A DNA stretch of 64,000 nucleotides from an uncultured Flavobacteriales bacterium (GTDB lineage: Bacteria > Bacteroidota > Bacteroidia > Flavobacteriales_G > Salibacteraceae), in contig CALSRJ010000001.1 in NCBI GenBank assembly GCA_943788725.1, forward strand, positions 556,861 to 620,860, read 5' to 3'. Below the pieces are notes generated by a model. The model made no database searches, was not told the DNA's origin, and worked only from the letters and a program-made list of their open reading frames with translations. Every line of letters begins with the position of its first letter. Within the stretch, counting starts at the first letter, position 1. The translations under genes were made by a program, and so were the position numbers. Positions 25,241-33,303 of this stretch are shown here, in pieces.

Positions 25241-26670
25241 CTCCCGAAGAGATACGCGATTTTGTTGACCGACCGCTCTACCACACGATACGTGAAGTGG
25301 CAGCGGGAATGGACACGCGCGCATATATTATCGGCGGATTCGTGCGAGACTTGCTGCTCGACAGACCTTCTAAGGACATAGATATCGTAGTGGAAGGCAG
25401 CGGAATAGATTTCGCGCACGCCCTGTCTGAAAAGCTGAAAGGCACGAGGGTTTCATTCTTCAAGCGATTTGGAACGGCCATGTTTAAGCACGACGACATC
25501 GAATACGAGATTGTTGGAGCAAGAAAGGAATCGTATCGCTACGACTCCAGAAAGCCAGCCGTAGAAGATGGCACCCTCGAGCAAGACCGCGAACGGCGTG
25601 ACTTTACCATCAATGCACTATCCATCGGATTAAATGCCGACGATTTTGGGGAGATCATCGATCCATTCGGAGGATTTAAAGACTTGGAGGAAGGAAGACT
25701 GATCACCCCGCTCGATCCCGTACAGACTTATTCTGATGATCCTTTGCGGATGATGCGCGCGATACGTTTTGCTGCACAACTCGGTTTTAAGATCGAAGAG
25801 CAATCGCTTGCGGCCATCAGCTCACAGAAGGAGCGCATTCAGATTGTTTCCCAAGAGCGCATCACAGGAGAACTCAATAAGATCATCGAAACCAAGAAAC
25901 CCAGCCTAGGCTTTAAGTTGCTCTTCAAGACCGGACTCCTTCACTATATCTTCCCTAAGATGGTTGAATTACAGGGGGTGGAAGTCAAAAATGGTGTTGG
26001 CCACAAGGATAACTTCTACCACACATTACAGGTATTGGACAATGTAGCGGATCGGAGTGATGACCTCTGGCTCCGTTGGTCTGCCATTCTACACGACATC
26101 GCCAAACCAGACACCAAGCGCTTTGACGCTGAGCATGGTTGGACCTTTCACGGACACGAGGATTTGGGGGCCAAAATGACGCCGCGGATCTTTCGTGCGC
26201 TCAAGCTTCCGCTGGACCACAAGATGAAGTTCGTGCAAAAGATGGTGAGGCTGCACCTGCGTCCCATTGCGCTGAGCAAGGACACCGTAAGTGATTCGGG
26301 CATTCGCCGACTGCTGTTTGACGCCGATGAACACCTGGATGCATTGATGATTCTGTGCGAGTCTGACATCACCTCGAAGAACGAATACAAAGTGAAGCGC
26401 TTCCTTCAAAACTTCCAGCGCGTGCGTGAAAAATGCAAGGAAGTAGAAGAAAGTGACCGCATGAAGAACTGGCAGCCTCCCATCGGGGGTAAAGAGATAA
26501 TGGATACCTTCGGGTTAAGGCCTGGACGAGAGGTTGGTGTGATCAAGTCCGCGATACGTGAAGCGATCCTCGAAGGAGAGATCAAGAATGAGTACGAAGC
26601 TGCCAGAGCCTACATGTTGAAAACAGCCAAGGAACTCGGCCTAGTCGAAACAAAGACATCTAACCAATGA
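25237..26670 (+). CDS. cca: CCA tRNA nucleotidyltransferase with HD domain
   Basis: A 477-aa class II enzyme that adds or repairs the 3' CCA of tRNAs, which is needed here because tRNA-Pro in this window lacks encoded CCA. The head has the nucleotidyltransferase motif YIIGGFVRDLLL and the acidic KDIDIVV near residue 45, then the EDGTLEQDRERRDFTINAL block and the DPLRMMRAIRFAAQLGF neck. A C-terminal HD phosphohydrolase domain shows LHDIAKPDT and HGHEDLG. It is coupled by ATGA overlaps on both sides. Confidence 0.96.
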   Translation: MTPEEIRDFVDRPLYHTIREVAAGMDTRAYIIGGFVRDLLLDRPSKDIDIVVEGSGIDFAHALSEKLKGTRVSFFKRFGTAMFKHDDIEYEIVGARKESYRYDSRKPAVEDGTLEQDRERRDFTINALSIGLNADDFGEIIDPFGGFKDLEEGRLITPLDPVQTYSDDPLRMMRAIRFAAQLGFKIEEQSLAAISSQKERIQIVSQERITGELNKIIETKKPSLGFKLLFKTGLLHYIFPKMVELQGVEVKNGVGHKDNFYHTLQVLDNVADRSDDLWLRWSAILHDIAKPDTKRFDAEHGWTFHGHEDLGAKMTPRIFRALKLPLDHKMKFVQKMVRLHLRPIALSKDTVSDSGIRRLLFDADEHLDALMILCESDITSKNEYKVKRFLQNFQRVREKCKEVEESDRMKNWQPPIGGKEIMDTFGLRPGREVGVIKSAIREAILEGEIKNEYEAARAYMLKTAKELGLVETKTSNQ

Positions 26671-27215
26671 AGAGAGTCATACGCCTAAGGGTATTAATGG
26701 ATCACGACGATGTGATCTTTCGCGATCTGGAAGTCACCTGTTCGGGTGCTTTTTCCGAATTGCATGAACTCATTCAAGAGGCTTTTGGCTTCGACAATTC
26801 TCAAATGGCCTCCTTCTACGTCAGCAATGAAGATTGGGAAAAAGGCCAAGAGATCACCCTGATGGACATGGGTGAAAAGAATGAGAACGGCGAGCCGATT
26901 TTGCTCATGCATGACACCCTATTGAAGGACGTAATATTCGACTCCGGCCAGAAACTACTCTATGTCTTCGACTTCTTTTTGATGTGGTGTTTCTACATCG
27001 ACGTCATTGACATGAAAGAATTGGATGAGACGACCATCACACCGCGCATCTCTCAATCGTTTGGAGAAGCACCTGAGCAATATTCAAAATCACCTGAGAT
27101 CAATTTTGAAGTCGAAGACGCCACGAATGCGTACGCCGACGAAGACGACGATATCGGTGATATGTTTGATGTATATACCGTGAACGAAAGCTACTCGGAA
27201 GACCGAGAGTTCTGA
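26667..27215 (+). CDS. Plasmid pRiA4b ORF-3-like family protein
   Basis: A 182-aa protein matching the pRiA4b ORF-3-like (PF07929) fold: RLRVLMDHDDVIFRDLEVTC, then FSELHELIQEAFGFDNSQMA and a late LYVFDFFLMWCFYIDVI. The C-terminal 60 residues are very acidic (YADEDDDIGDMFDVYTV). The function of the family is unknown, though members are common in Bacteroidota. It overlaps cca by ATGA and lies 7 bp before miaA, between two tRNA-modifying enzymes. That placement hints at a connection with RNA processing, but this is only inference. Confidence 0.85.
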   Translation: MKRVIRLRVLMDHDDVIFRDLEVTCSGAFSELHELIQEAFGFDNSQMASFYVSNEDWEKGQEITLMDMGEKNENGEPILLMHDTLLKDVIFDSGQKLLYVFDFFLMWCFYIDVIDMKELDETTITPRISQSFGEAPEQYSKSPEINFEVEDATNAYADEDDDIGDMFDVYTVNESYSEDREF

Positions 27216-27222
27216 TCTACTG

Positions 27223-28125
27223 ATGCCGCACCTGATCGTCATCGCAGGCCCAACAGCTTCGGGAAAAACGGCTTTATCCATACGCCTAGCGCAGCAATTG
27301 CAAGCAGAGATTTTGAGTGGGGATGCCCGTCAGTTCTACAGAGGGATGGACATCGGCACCGCCAAACCCACGAAAGCAGAGCAAGCACAAGTTCCCCATC
27401 ATTTCATCGATACCCTCGACCCTTCCGATGATTACACCGCAGGGCAATTCGAAAGGGATGCGCTGAAGTTTCTAGAGGATTACTTTACCTCACATGACGT
27501 CGCCATCCTGGTGGGTGGCTCTGGCCTCTATCTCAAAGCGGTAAGCGACGGGTTTGATGACCTTCCTGCTACCCCACCGAAAGTGCGGGCCAAATTCGAA
27601 ACGATGCGCAATGAACAAGGTTTAAGCGCACTGGTGGACCTGTTGAAGAAGCAAGACCCAAGCTACGCAGCCAACGTGGACTTAGAGAACCCCCAACGCG
27701 TGCAGCGCGCCCTTGAAGCAATAGAAACCAGCGGGAAACGCTTTTCAGACATGCGCGCGGCACAAGCAAAGGCCCGCCCCTTTCACGTCCACCGTATATT
27801 ACTCCATCCGGAGCGTCAAGCGTTGTACGAGCGAATCAATGCCCGTGTAGCTGCGATGATCGAAGCTGGATTGGAACAAGAAGTCAGGGGGTTGTACCCG
27901 TTGAAAAGCCTCAACGCCCTACAGACGGTAGGTTATCAAGAATTCTTTGATCACTTTGATGGAAAGTGCACTCGGCAGCAAGCCATCGACAAGATCAAGC
28001 AGCACACACGGAACTATGCCAAGCGCCAATTTACTTGGTTCAAGAAGCAAGACGGGTATAAAAAGTTCACCTTAGAGAAGGAAGATGATGTACTCAGGCA
28101 TCTCCGCGACCAAATGAACGTCTAA
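27223..28125 (+). CDS. miaA: tRNA dimethylallyltransferase
   Basis: A 300-aa enzyme that transfers dimethylallyl to N6 of A37 in tRNAs reading U-starting codons. P-loop IAGPTASGKTALS at residue 5, the DARQFYRGMDIGTAKPT block near 38, and a C-terminal NYAKRQFTWFKKQ typical of the family. The length is normal. Last gene of the dapD operon; the promoter of the next gene overlaps its stop codon. Confidence 0.97.
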   Translation: MPHLIVIAGPTASGKTALSIRLAQQLQAEILSGDARQFYRGMDIGTAKPTKAEQAQVPHHFIDTLDPSDDYTAGQFERDALKFLEDYFTSHDVAILVGGSGLYLKAVSDGFDDLPATPPKVRAKFETMRNEQGLSALVDLLKKQDPSYAANVDLENPQRVQRALEAIETSGKRFSDMRAAQAKARPFHVHRILLHPERQALYERINARVAAMIEAGLEQEVRGLYPLKSLNALQTVGYQEFFDHFDGKCTRQQAIDKIKQHTRNYAKRQFTWFKKQDGYKKFTLEKEDDVLRHLRDQMNV

Positions 28126-28130
28126 CTTTG
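28123..28130 (+). promoter_or_regulatory. Promoter -7 element of MORN-repeat gene
   Basis: TAACTTTG, exact TAnnTTTG, beginning with the TAA stop of miaA and 18 nt upstream of the ATG at 28149. It suggests a separate start for the next gene. Confidence 0.45.
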
Positions 28131-28148
28131 TGTTGAAACCATTTTACC

Positions 28149-28670
28149 ATGAGAACGCTCCTCGCCCTTTTATTTATTTGTTCCCTCTCTAACCTACAGG
28201 CGCAAGGTTTGACCGAAGAATACCAAGCCTCATGTGAGTGTTGGGTGGTGACGAACCACTACGACGACGGTCAAGTATCTGCCGTGTACCGCGAGAACAC
28301 CAACCGCCAAAAGCATGGTTCCTTAAAACAATTCTCTTCGAATGGGCAATTGTTGAAAGAAGAATTATGGAACAACGGCAAATTAGACGGTATCTCTACC
28401 TCCTACCATCCTGACGGAAGCGTATACCTCGAGGCTTCCTTTGAAAATGGTAAGAAAGTAGGCAAATGGACCTTCATGGATCCAGACGGAAGTCCTTCTC
28501 AAGAGATTGTCTATTCCGGTAAGGGTGCAGATGGCACTTACGCTCATTACTACGCTGGTGTGCGCTACATCGAGCAAGTGATTGAAGGGGGTAAGCTCAT
28601 CGACTCACACATCCTCAACCAAGAGATTTACGACATCGTTCAAGAAGAAGCGGCGGCTACTGAAAAGTAA
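28149..28670 (+). CDS. Exported MORN-repeat (YwqK-like) protein
   Basis: A 173-aa protein with a signal peptide (MRTLLALLFICSLSNLQAQG). Three or four MORN/YwqK-type strand repeats follow: KHGSLKQFSSNGQLLKEELW, KLDGISTSYHPDGSVYLEAS and KKVGKWTFMDPDGSPSQEIV. Such repeats form an elongated beta meander. The annotation antitoxin YwqK for this group has no functional support here, since no toxin partner is present. It is convergent with the lipoprotein gene that ends one base after its stop codon. Confidence 0.85.
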   Translation: MRTLLALLFICSLSNLQAQGLTEEYQASCECWVVTNHYDDGQVSAVYRENTNRQKHGSLKQFSSNGQLLKEELWNNGKLDGISTSYHPDGSVYLEASFENGKKVGKWTFMDPDGSPSQEIVYSGKGADGTYAHYYAGVRYIEQVIEGGKLIDSHILNQEIYDIVQEEAAATEK

Positions 28671-28671
28671 T

Positions 28672-29310
28672 CTAGAAATGATGCTCGATCCGGTACGTGC
28701 CGTTATCGACGTCGACGCTGTGCTCTTCAGGTATAGCCGATCCCGGTAATATCCTTGTCAGCTTGTATTCAATCAGCTGATTTCCGTACACGGAACAAGA
28801 AAACGTCGTATCAAAAAGACCTTCAAACAACCTGCCTTGTTGATAGTCGCAACAACCCTTGCATCCTACGCTGTTTTCGCTAAAACTCAATAATAATTGA
28901 GCGCTGGGCTGGGTAGTGTTGACGAGGTGAAATTCCAACAAGCCCGATTTGTACATGACCAAGTCTTGCTGGTTTTGATCCTTTGTACTCCAAGTATCTG
29001 CATGCACGATTTCCTCGGCTAGCAAATAGCCGTCTTTGCGAACCCTCACGCGAAACGTGGCCGTTGAAACGACGTCAAAAGAAAGTGCATACGCCCCGGA
29101 TGCGTCACAAATAGCAGTGGCTACCTTTTCATACCCCCCCGATACGCTGCCGTATCCGATGGGAGCATAAGACACCTCCACCTCCGCTCCTGCCACCCCT
29201 GCTGCACTGTAAAATTCTGTGACCAAACCACTTACTTCATAACGACTTGGCTTCTTACACCCCACTTGGATGAGCAACACAAGTCCGAGAATGAAAATGA
29301 TGTATCGCAT
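28672..29310 (-). CDS. Lipoprotein with carboxypeptidase-regulatory-like domain
   Basis: A 212-aa protein. The start MRYIIFILGLVLLIQVGC at 29310 gives a lipobox; the ORF track begins 15 codons early. The domain YEVSGLVTEFYSAAGVAGAEVEV followed by ATAICDASGAYALSFDV and TFRVRVRKDGYL is the usual carboxypeptidase-regulatory-like/Ig-like fold. The C-terminal part has a CKGCC cluster and ends TYRIEHHF. It is likely a surface or periplasmic binding module; no enzyme is attached. Confidence 0.8.
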   Translation of the reverse strand: MRYIIFILGLVLLIQVGCKKPSRYEVSGLVTEFYSAAGVAGAEVEVSYAPIGYGSVSGGYEKVATAICDASGAYALSFDVVSTATFRVRVRKDGYLLAEEIVHADTWSTKDQNQQDLVMYKSGLLEFHLVNTTQPSAQLLLSFSENSVGCKGCCDYQQGRLFEGLFDTTFSCSVYGNQLIEYKLTRILPGSAIPEEHSVDVDNGTYRIEHHF

Positions 29311-29366
29311 GGATATTAAAGGTATACACAATGTGGAAACAATAGAATTAAACATATTTTAGCCGC

Positions 29367-30071
29367 ATGAGTTTTCGCCCTATCCCGTTTGCCATCGCCG
29401 TATGGAGTTTGACGCTATTGAATGCGTGTGGAGGTGGTACCGATACATCTGTTGAAGGAGACGAAATGGCGAACGTTCCTTTCACCCGAGAAGTCAGTAT
29501 CGACACCTGTATGGTCATGATTTCCCAATCGGTGAATTATTGCGATTGGCGTGCTGCCAATAAAGGCATGGAACATCAGCGCAGCGACCATATGATAGCG
29601 TTGCGAGAAGTGTATCACGGCATGCTCGATTCAAACTTGGTCATGAGCCTGAGCGAGGTGTCAGACCTAGAAATGGCTCAAGACTTCGTGCGGTCGGACG
29701 TGCACATGGCTCCTCTCAAGCAAGTCAGTTCTGACGAGACCATCAAGACTATTTTCTTAGACCAGCAATTGGAATACACGGCAGAAACAATGGATACACT
29801 CGTGTTTTACATGAGTTTTAAGACCCTGAACTACGAGCGATGGGAGAAAGCATTCTTGGACGATTACCGCGAAAACCCTGCGCATGAATTTGAAGTCACG
29901 CGCGTATTCCGAGGCATCGACGAACCGAACCATGTACATATGATCTTTCAGGTGAACGACCCGAATTACGTTCAGAAAATGGAGAAGAATAACGCCTTTA
30001 GAATGAAGATGTTAGCCGCTGGAGTGGTCAGCTACCCTGTTACCTATAAGTTCCTTCCCGCCAAGGCTTGA
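29367..30071 (+). CDS. Lipoprotein with internally duplicated domain
   Basis: A 234-aa protein with a lipoprotein signal ending LLNACGGG. Two units can be aligned: VNYCDWRAANKGM...HMIALREVYHGMLDSNLVMSLSEV (near residues 52-100) and LNYERWEKAF...HEFEVTRVFRGIDEPNHVHMIFQV (near 152-198). Each looks like a ferredoxin-like dimeric alpha/beta barrel half, as in monooxygenase-like proteins, fused in tandem. I cannot name the family. It is divergent from the lipoprotein gene at 28672 and is followed by a TPR gene after an 80-bp gap. Confidence 0.75.
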   Translation: MSFRPIPFAIAVWSLTLLNACGGGTDTSVEGDEMANVPFTREVSIDTCMVMISQSVNYCDWRAANKGMEHQRSDHMIALREVYHGMLDSNLVMSLSEVSDLEMAQDFVRSDVHMAPLKQVSSDETIKTIFLDQQLEYTAETMDTLVFYMSFKTLNYERWEKAFLDDYRENPAHEFEVTRVFRGIDEPNHVHMIFQVNDPNYVQKMEKNNAFRMKMLAAGVVSYPVTYKFLPAKA

Positions 30072-30150
30072 TCAGCAATCTCCGAGCGAGTTATCCACAT
30101 TCCTTTTCCATTCCGCTGGAGCATATTACTTTTCGCAAAAATTCACCCCA

Positions 30151-30489
30151 ATGACCAACGAGCGTCTGAAGCTGATCAAGGAAATGCTTGAAACGAATCC
30201 TGATGATTCCTTTTTGAAGTATGCAGCTGCCTTGGAATATGAAAAGGATGGCAATCGCAAGCAAGCCATTGCAACGATCCGAGACCTCTTGGCCAACGAC
30301 GCGAACTACTTAGGTGCTTATTACAAGTTAGGACGATTGCTTGAAGAGGAGGGTAAAGAAAAGGAAGCGATTAAGATTTACCGCCAAGGATTGGAGGTAT
30401 CTAAAAAGATAAGTGACCTGAAAACAGAGGGTGAACTTACCGAAGCACTCATGTTGCTCGGCGCTGACGACGACATTACCTGGGCGTAG
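30151..30489 (+). CDS. Small TPR protein
   Basis: A 112-aa cytoplasmic protein with about two and a half TPR motifs: NPDDSFLKYAAALEYEKDGN, KQAIATIRDLLANDANYLGA and KEKEAIKIYRQGLE. It probably mediates a protein contact; no partner is indicated. Its 3' end overlaps that of the convergent LuxR-type regulator by 14 bp. Confidence 0.85.
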   Translation: MTNERLKLIKEMLETNPDDSFLKYAAALEYEKDGNRKQAIATIRDLLANDANYLGAYYKLGRLLEEEGKEKEAIKIYRQGLEVSKKISDLKTEGELTEALMLLGADDDITWA

Positions 30490-31156
30490 TCTCGGTGCTG
30501 AACAAAAACCTGTTCGGACTGATCAAATTCTCCTTCACAGCGTAAATAATCAAGCCTGCGGTATTGTTGAGGCCCAACTTCGCCATCATGTTCTTGCGAT
30601 GCGTCATGACCGTGTGAAAGCTCAAGTGGAGCTTCTCCGCAATCTGCTTGGTGGTCATCCCTTCAGCGATATGCTGTAAAATCTCTAGTTCGCGCTCACT
30701 GATACTGATCGGCTCGCACGTGTGGATTGGATCCTCTCCTTCGCTGACGTTCAACTTATCCAAGACCTGTCCACAAAAGAATTTCTCCCCTTTCGCACAA
30801 GCCAATACGGAACCGATGATTTCGTCTTTGTCACAATCGTTCATCAAGTGTCCGTTGAGCCCAGCGTGGATCAATCGCTTGGCATCGGTGACGTTGCAGT
30901 CGTGGGAAATACCAATCACACGTATGGAAGGATAGCGCTTCATGATGTCCAAGACCTCGAATACAGAAAAGGTACCCGTGGAGTAGTCAATGACGAGGAC
31001 ATCCGGCGTCTGCTTGGCAATTCCCGCACTCAGCTGCTGCGCGTTGGCGGCTACGCCGATCACATCAATCTCTGGTCGCGTCGATAGGATATTTCTGAAC
31101 CCCTCTAGGATCAGGACACTGGCGTCGGCAAGAAATGTTTTGATGACGGGTTTCAT
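30476..31156 (-). CDS. LuxR/NarL-family response regulator
   Basis: A 226-aa two-domain regulator. An N-terminal receiver (residues 1-125) contains a phospho-acceptor Asp in PDVLVIDYS. The first acidic pocket is reduced (FLADAS rather than a DD pair), and the usual Lys near GLNGHLMND is absent, so phosphorylation control may be atypical. The C-terminal HTH (residues 145-215), ISERELEILQHIAEGMTTKQ then TVMTHRKNMMAKLG, is a standard LuxR-type DNA-binding domain. No histidine kinase is adjacent; the target genes are unknown. Confidence 0.9.
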   Translation of the reverse strand: MKPVIKTFLADASVLILEGFRNILSTRPEIDVIGVAANAQQLSAGIAKQTPDVLVIDYSTGTFSVFEVLDIMKRYPSIRVIGISHDCNVTDAKRLIHAGLNGHLMNDCDKDEIIGSVLACAKGEKFFCGQVLDKLNVSEGEDPIHTCEPISISERELEILQHIAEGMTTKQIAEKLHLSFHTVMTHRKNMMAKLGLNNTAGLIIYAVKENLISPNRFLFSTETTPR

Positions 31157-31203
31157 GGTTGCTCGAAAGTATTAAGAATCATTCTAAACAAGGAGTCGTG
31201 CAC

Positions 31204-32139
31204 TTAGTTTATTTCAACCTCCAATCCCTCTTTGGAGAGGATGACGTCCGAAAAAATGCTTTTGGCCTCGCTGAGGTGCTCATCCAGCTCCGTGTAGCGG
31301 GCAGAATAATGCCCGAGCATCAGTCGCTTCACCCCTGCCCTTTTCGCCACATCCGCGGCCTCCTTTGCGGTTGAGTGGTAGGTTTCTTTGGAGCGCTGCT
31401 GCTCTTTTTCCAAAAAGGTGGATTCATGGTAAAGCAGGTCTGCCCCTTTTACGAATTCCACGGTTGAGTCTAGGGGCAAGGTATCGGTACAGTAGGCGTA
31501 GGATCGCTGGGGAGGAGGTGGCACGGTGTACAGCCGGTGATCAAACGTGGTCCCATCCGTGCGAACTACATCCGACCCTTGTTTCAAGACTGGGATCTCC
31601 TCCACCTTGATTCCTGCGGGACCGCCCTTTTCGGGTAAGTAGCTGAATTCCTTCTCTGTTTCGGTGAATCGAAAGCCGTAGCATTTGATGCGATGCTTGA
31701 GGTTGACCCCTTCTACCTTGACTTGGCTGTCTTCATGGATAGAAATACTCCCCGCCTCAAAGGGTTCGATAGCATGAAAGTGGATAGGATACTGCATTCG
31801 ACCTCCGGAGGCATCCAATTGAAGGTCCAAGATGGCCTTGAGTTGTGGAGGCGCATATATGCTGAGCGGCGCTTTCCTTCCCAATAAGTGGAGGCTGTTC
31901 AGGAGTCCTACCAATCCAAAGTAATGATCTCCGTGCATGTGGGAGATGAAAATTGCCTTGATGCGTTGCATCTTCAAGTTGTACCGCCGCAACTGCATCT
32001 GTGTGCCTTCGCCACAATCGATGAGGTAGTAGTGGTTGTTAACGTTCAGCAGCTGCGCCGTAGGATGTCTTCCATTGGCGGGCAGCGCAGAATTCGAACC
32101 GAGAATAGTAACTGTGAATTTTGTGCTGTACACGCCCAT
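31204..32139 (-). CDS. rnz: Ribonuclease Z (tRNA 3' endonuclease)
   Basis: A 311-aa metallo-beta-lactamase-fold enzyme that removes the 3' trailer from tRNA precursors before CCA addition. LGSNSALPANGRHPTAQ is the N-terminal signature, the zinc motif FISHMHGDHYFG is near residue 60, and later His/Asp ligands are in the VVRTDGTTFDHRLY region and near LMLGHYSARY. The length fits the short bacterial form. It starts 3 bp after the stop of the T9SS-like gene upstream. Together with cca it covers 3'-end maturation of CCA-less tRNAs. Confidence 0.95.
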   Translation of the reverse strand: MGVYSTKFTVTILGSNSALPANGRHPTAQLLNVNNHYYLIDCGEGTQMQLRRYNLKMQRIKAIFISHMHGDHYFGLVGLLNSLHLLGRKAPLSIYAPPQLKAILDLQLDASGGRMQYPIHFHAIEPFEAGSISIHEDSQVKVEGVNLKHRIKCYGFRFTETEKEFSYLPEKGGPAGIKVEEIPVLKQGSDVVRTDGTTFDHRLYTVPPPPQRSYAYCTDTLPLDSTVEFVKGADLLYHESTFLEKEQQRSKETYHSTAKEAADVAKRAGVKRLMLGHYSARYTELDEHLSEAKSIFSDVILSKEGLEVEIN

Positions 32140-32142
32140 CGA

Positions 32143-32883
32143 TCACTGGACGATAAAACGTACGGACCGGGTGTATTGGCCTTGGTTGATCGAAATAAAG
32201 TACACCCCCGGATCCTTTGAATAGTCGGAAAGTTGAAAAACATGCTGCCCTGCTCGACCTCGGTCTTCTATGTGCGCGACGTTGGTGCCGAGCAATGAAT
32301 AAATATCGAGCGAATAACGGGTTGAACGTGGAAGATCAAAAATCAGTTTGGAAGCGGAGGAAATCGGATTGGGTTCGATGAAGAACTTCAGGTTTTTCAT
32401 CTGCGCTTCACTTAATCCAGTAGCGAAGGCACTGTCCAATGTGATCGTATACCCCGTCAGGTTGTAAGGCAGTATGATGGCTGGCTGCTTGAGGTAAAAC
32501 TCGAATTCCGCTTCAATATCCCACGTTTTGGCGTGGGCTTCATCATCGGTAAATCCGCTCACCTCAATGCATCCATAGGCTCCACCAGGGAATCCGCATG
32601 AAGGAGGGTTGCAGGTATAAGAGAAGCCAGGAGGCAATCCCGTTACATCAGAAAGCACCATGCTATCGATGACCGCAGAAAGCGTAAGATAGGTCGTATC
32701 CGTAGGGACGTTTACCGTCAACACGGAGTTGTATTGCACTCCAACTCTTCCATCGGGAAGGCCTGTAGTCAAATTTGGAGCAAAGAGTGCTGAAATACTT
32801 GAATCAGGAATGCACTGAGAGTAAGCATTGCTGCTCCAAAAAATCAAAACTGAAAAAAGAAATAGGGTAAAACGTTTTCTCAT
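32143..32883 (-). CDS. Secreted protein with T9SS type A sorting domain
   Basis: A 246-aa protein. The start at 32883 (MRKRFTLFLFSVLIFWSSNAYSQ) gives a signal peptide. The central part has a Cys-rich loop, YTCNPPSCGFPGGAYGC, and beta strands without a recognised family. The C-terminal 75 residues, from FFIEPNPISSASKLIFDLP to the end VRFIVQ, are a T9SS sorting domain. It is likely a small surface or adhesive protein. It follows the STAS gene after 7 bp and precedes rnz in what seems to be one transcript. Confidence 0.85.
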   Translation of the reverse strand: MRKRFTLFLFSVLIFWSSNAYSQCIPDSSISALFAPNLTTGLPDGRVGVQYNSVLTVNVPTDTTYLTLSAVIDSMVLSDVTGLPPGFSYTCNPPSCGFPGGAYGCIEVSGFTDDEAHAKTWDIEAEFEFYLKQPAIILPYNLTGYTITLDSAFATGLSEAQMKNLKFFIEPNPISSASKLIFDLPRSTRYSLDIYSLLGTNVAHIEDRGRAGQHVFQLSDYSKDPGVYFISINQGQYTRSVRFIVQ

Positions 32884-32890
32884 ATACATC

Positions 32891-33262
32891 TCAGTCATTG
32901 TCCAAATCGCGGCTCACTTCCTCCATCAACAGAAAATCGATTGCCTCTTGTTCTGTTGGAGTGATGCTAAGAATGGATTCCAATTGAGATATCTGAATGA
33001 GCTTGCTCACCATTTCATTCAGCTTACAAATGACAAAGCTGCCATCGGAGTTCTTACACAAGCGATTGCCCACCAAAATGGCGCTCAATCCAGAAGAATC
33101 GCAATAACGCGCCTTGTGCATGTTGAATACAATGTTGCGCACGCCTTGGGCGTTGAGCTCAACAAATTTGGCCTTCAACTCTGGAGAGATGATGCCGCCT
33201 ACCTTCTCCGCTTCAACGCGAACGATGGTGTATTTATCAAAAGACTCGATCGAAAAATTCAT
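32891..33262 (-). CDS. STAS-domain protein (anti-sigma antagonist-like)
   Basis: A 123-aa cytoplasmic protein; the start is placed at MNFSIESFD, ten codons inside the ORF. The STAS core is clear: YTIVRVEAEKVGG, then NIVFNMHKARYCDSSGLSAI near residue 50, where the second Ser is the usual phospho-site. Members are switched by a serine kinase such as RsbW, but none is nearby. It may instead be a generic STAS protein, since many Bacteroidota carry one without a sigma-B system. Confidence 0.88.
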   Translation of the reverse strand: MNFSIESFDKYTIVRVEAEKVGGIISPELKAKFVELNAQGVRNIVFNMHKARYCDSSGLSAILVGNRLCKNSDGSFVICKLNEMVSKLIQISQLESILSITPTEQEAIDFLLMEEVSRDLDND

Positions 33263-33303
33263 ACCGACAAGTTTAGCTGCGTATTCAAACAAATATAGTC
33301 AAA

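Noticed and set aside
28149-28670. YwqK-type antitoxin
   Set aside because: Only MORN-like repeats and a signal peptide are seen; no toxin partner, so a toxin-antitoxin role is not supported.
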